NCBI GenBank assembly: GCA_004017275.1
Contig: SAKE01000010.1
Coordinates: forward strand, 1 to 64,000
Origin: Mesorhizobium sp.
GTDB taxonomy: Bacteria; Pseudomonadota; Alphaproteobacteria; Rhizobiales; Rhizobiaceae
Direction of reading: 5' to 3'
DNA: 64,000 bases
In this document: in pieces, positions 63,977 through 64,000 of the stretch
Position numbering within the stretch: the first letter of the stretch is position 1
How the letters are laid out: every line of letters begins with the position of its first letter
The notes under the pieces: generated by a model
Databases searched by the model: none
What the model saw: only the letters and a program-made list of their open reading frames with translations
What the model was told of the DNA's origin: nothing
Made by a program: the position numbers and the translations under genes

Positions 63977-64000
63977 GCCAGACCAATAGCGCGGCTTGCC

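Overview
The window reads as chromosome of a GC-rich alphaproteobacterium of the order Hyphomicrobiales, most likely Mesorhizobium or a close relative. The evidence is gene content and order: ldtR/ldtP; nrdR-ribD-ribE-ribH-nusB; bamE opposite a ubiquinol-cytochrome c chaperone, then DUF177-plsX-fabH-ihfA-MerR; and rplM-rpsI with speB-argC. Short palindromic intergenic repeats of the kind common in rhizobia also recur. There is no rRNA, CRISPR array or recognisable insertion sequence. One tRNA gene, tRNA-Pro(GGG), is present. Taxonomy is inferred from gene order and protein resemblance; no database search was run.

Layout. 0.1-3.1 kb: DUF2066 protein, PPOX-family protein, 3-hydroxyisobutyryl-CoA hydrolase, small membrane protein. 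3.2-6.1 kb: MarR regulator LdtR, a secreted orphan, L,D-transpeptidase LdtP, and a possible ldtR remnant between them. 6.1-8.6 kb: antiporter tail remnant, glyA, secreted protein. 8.7-14.3 kb: nrdR and riboflavin operon, nusB and an MFS transporter, with a DUF1778/GNAT toxin-antitoxin module lodged between ribE and ribH. 14.5-18.5 kb: four-gene osmoprotectant ABC importer. 18.7-20.9 kb: H+-pyrophosphatase. 21.0-26.6 kb: Nudix hydrolase, bamE, and the lipid-synthesis block ending in ihfA and a MerR regulator. 26.8-28.9 kb: small accessory genes, including a histidine-rich exported peptide, and tRNA-Pro.

29.0-36.1 kb is a polysaccharide locus (Wzy/WaaL-type ligase or polymerase, priming glycosyltransferase, GT4, Wza-like export lipoprotein, divergent Wzz/ExoP-like chain-length protein whose kinase domain looks dead). 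36.2-43.1 kb is a polyamine-type ABC importer with an Asp/Glu/hydantoin racemase, a two-part GNAT enzyme and a divergent GntR regulator: an uncharacterised uptake-plus-modification system. 43.2-47.9 kb: FemAB/BioF2-like acyltransferase, polysaccharide deacetylase, DUF2842, ctaA, and an APH-type kinase that seems to have lost its ATP-binding lysine. 47.9-57.3 kb holds argC and speB, then a 4.7-kb stretch (acyltransferase, phosphodiesterase, aldo/keto reductase, LysR) separating them from rpsI-rplM, then a methyltransferase and a hotdog thioesterase. 57.4-64.0 kb: enoyl-CoA hydratase, VOC protein, AAA ATPase and CoA-binding protein (the last three overlapping or closely spaced), a MetY-type sulfhydrylase, cupin, a leaderless solute-binding protein and a cytochrome P450.

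No single large unknown system stands out. The most promising leads are the three-gene toxin-antitoxin operon with a palindrome inside its promoter, the pseudokinase chain-length protein with a duplicated motif upstream, the importer-racemase-GNAT operon, the candidate attenuator in the rplM leader, and the perfect 48-bp inverted repeat beside the aldo/keto reductase-LysR pair.
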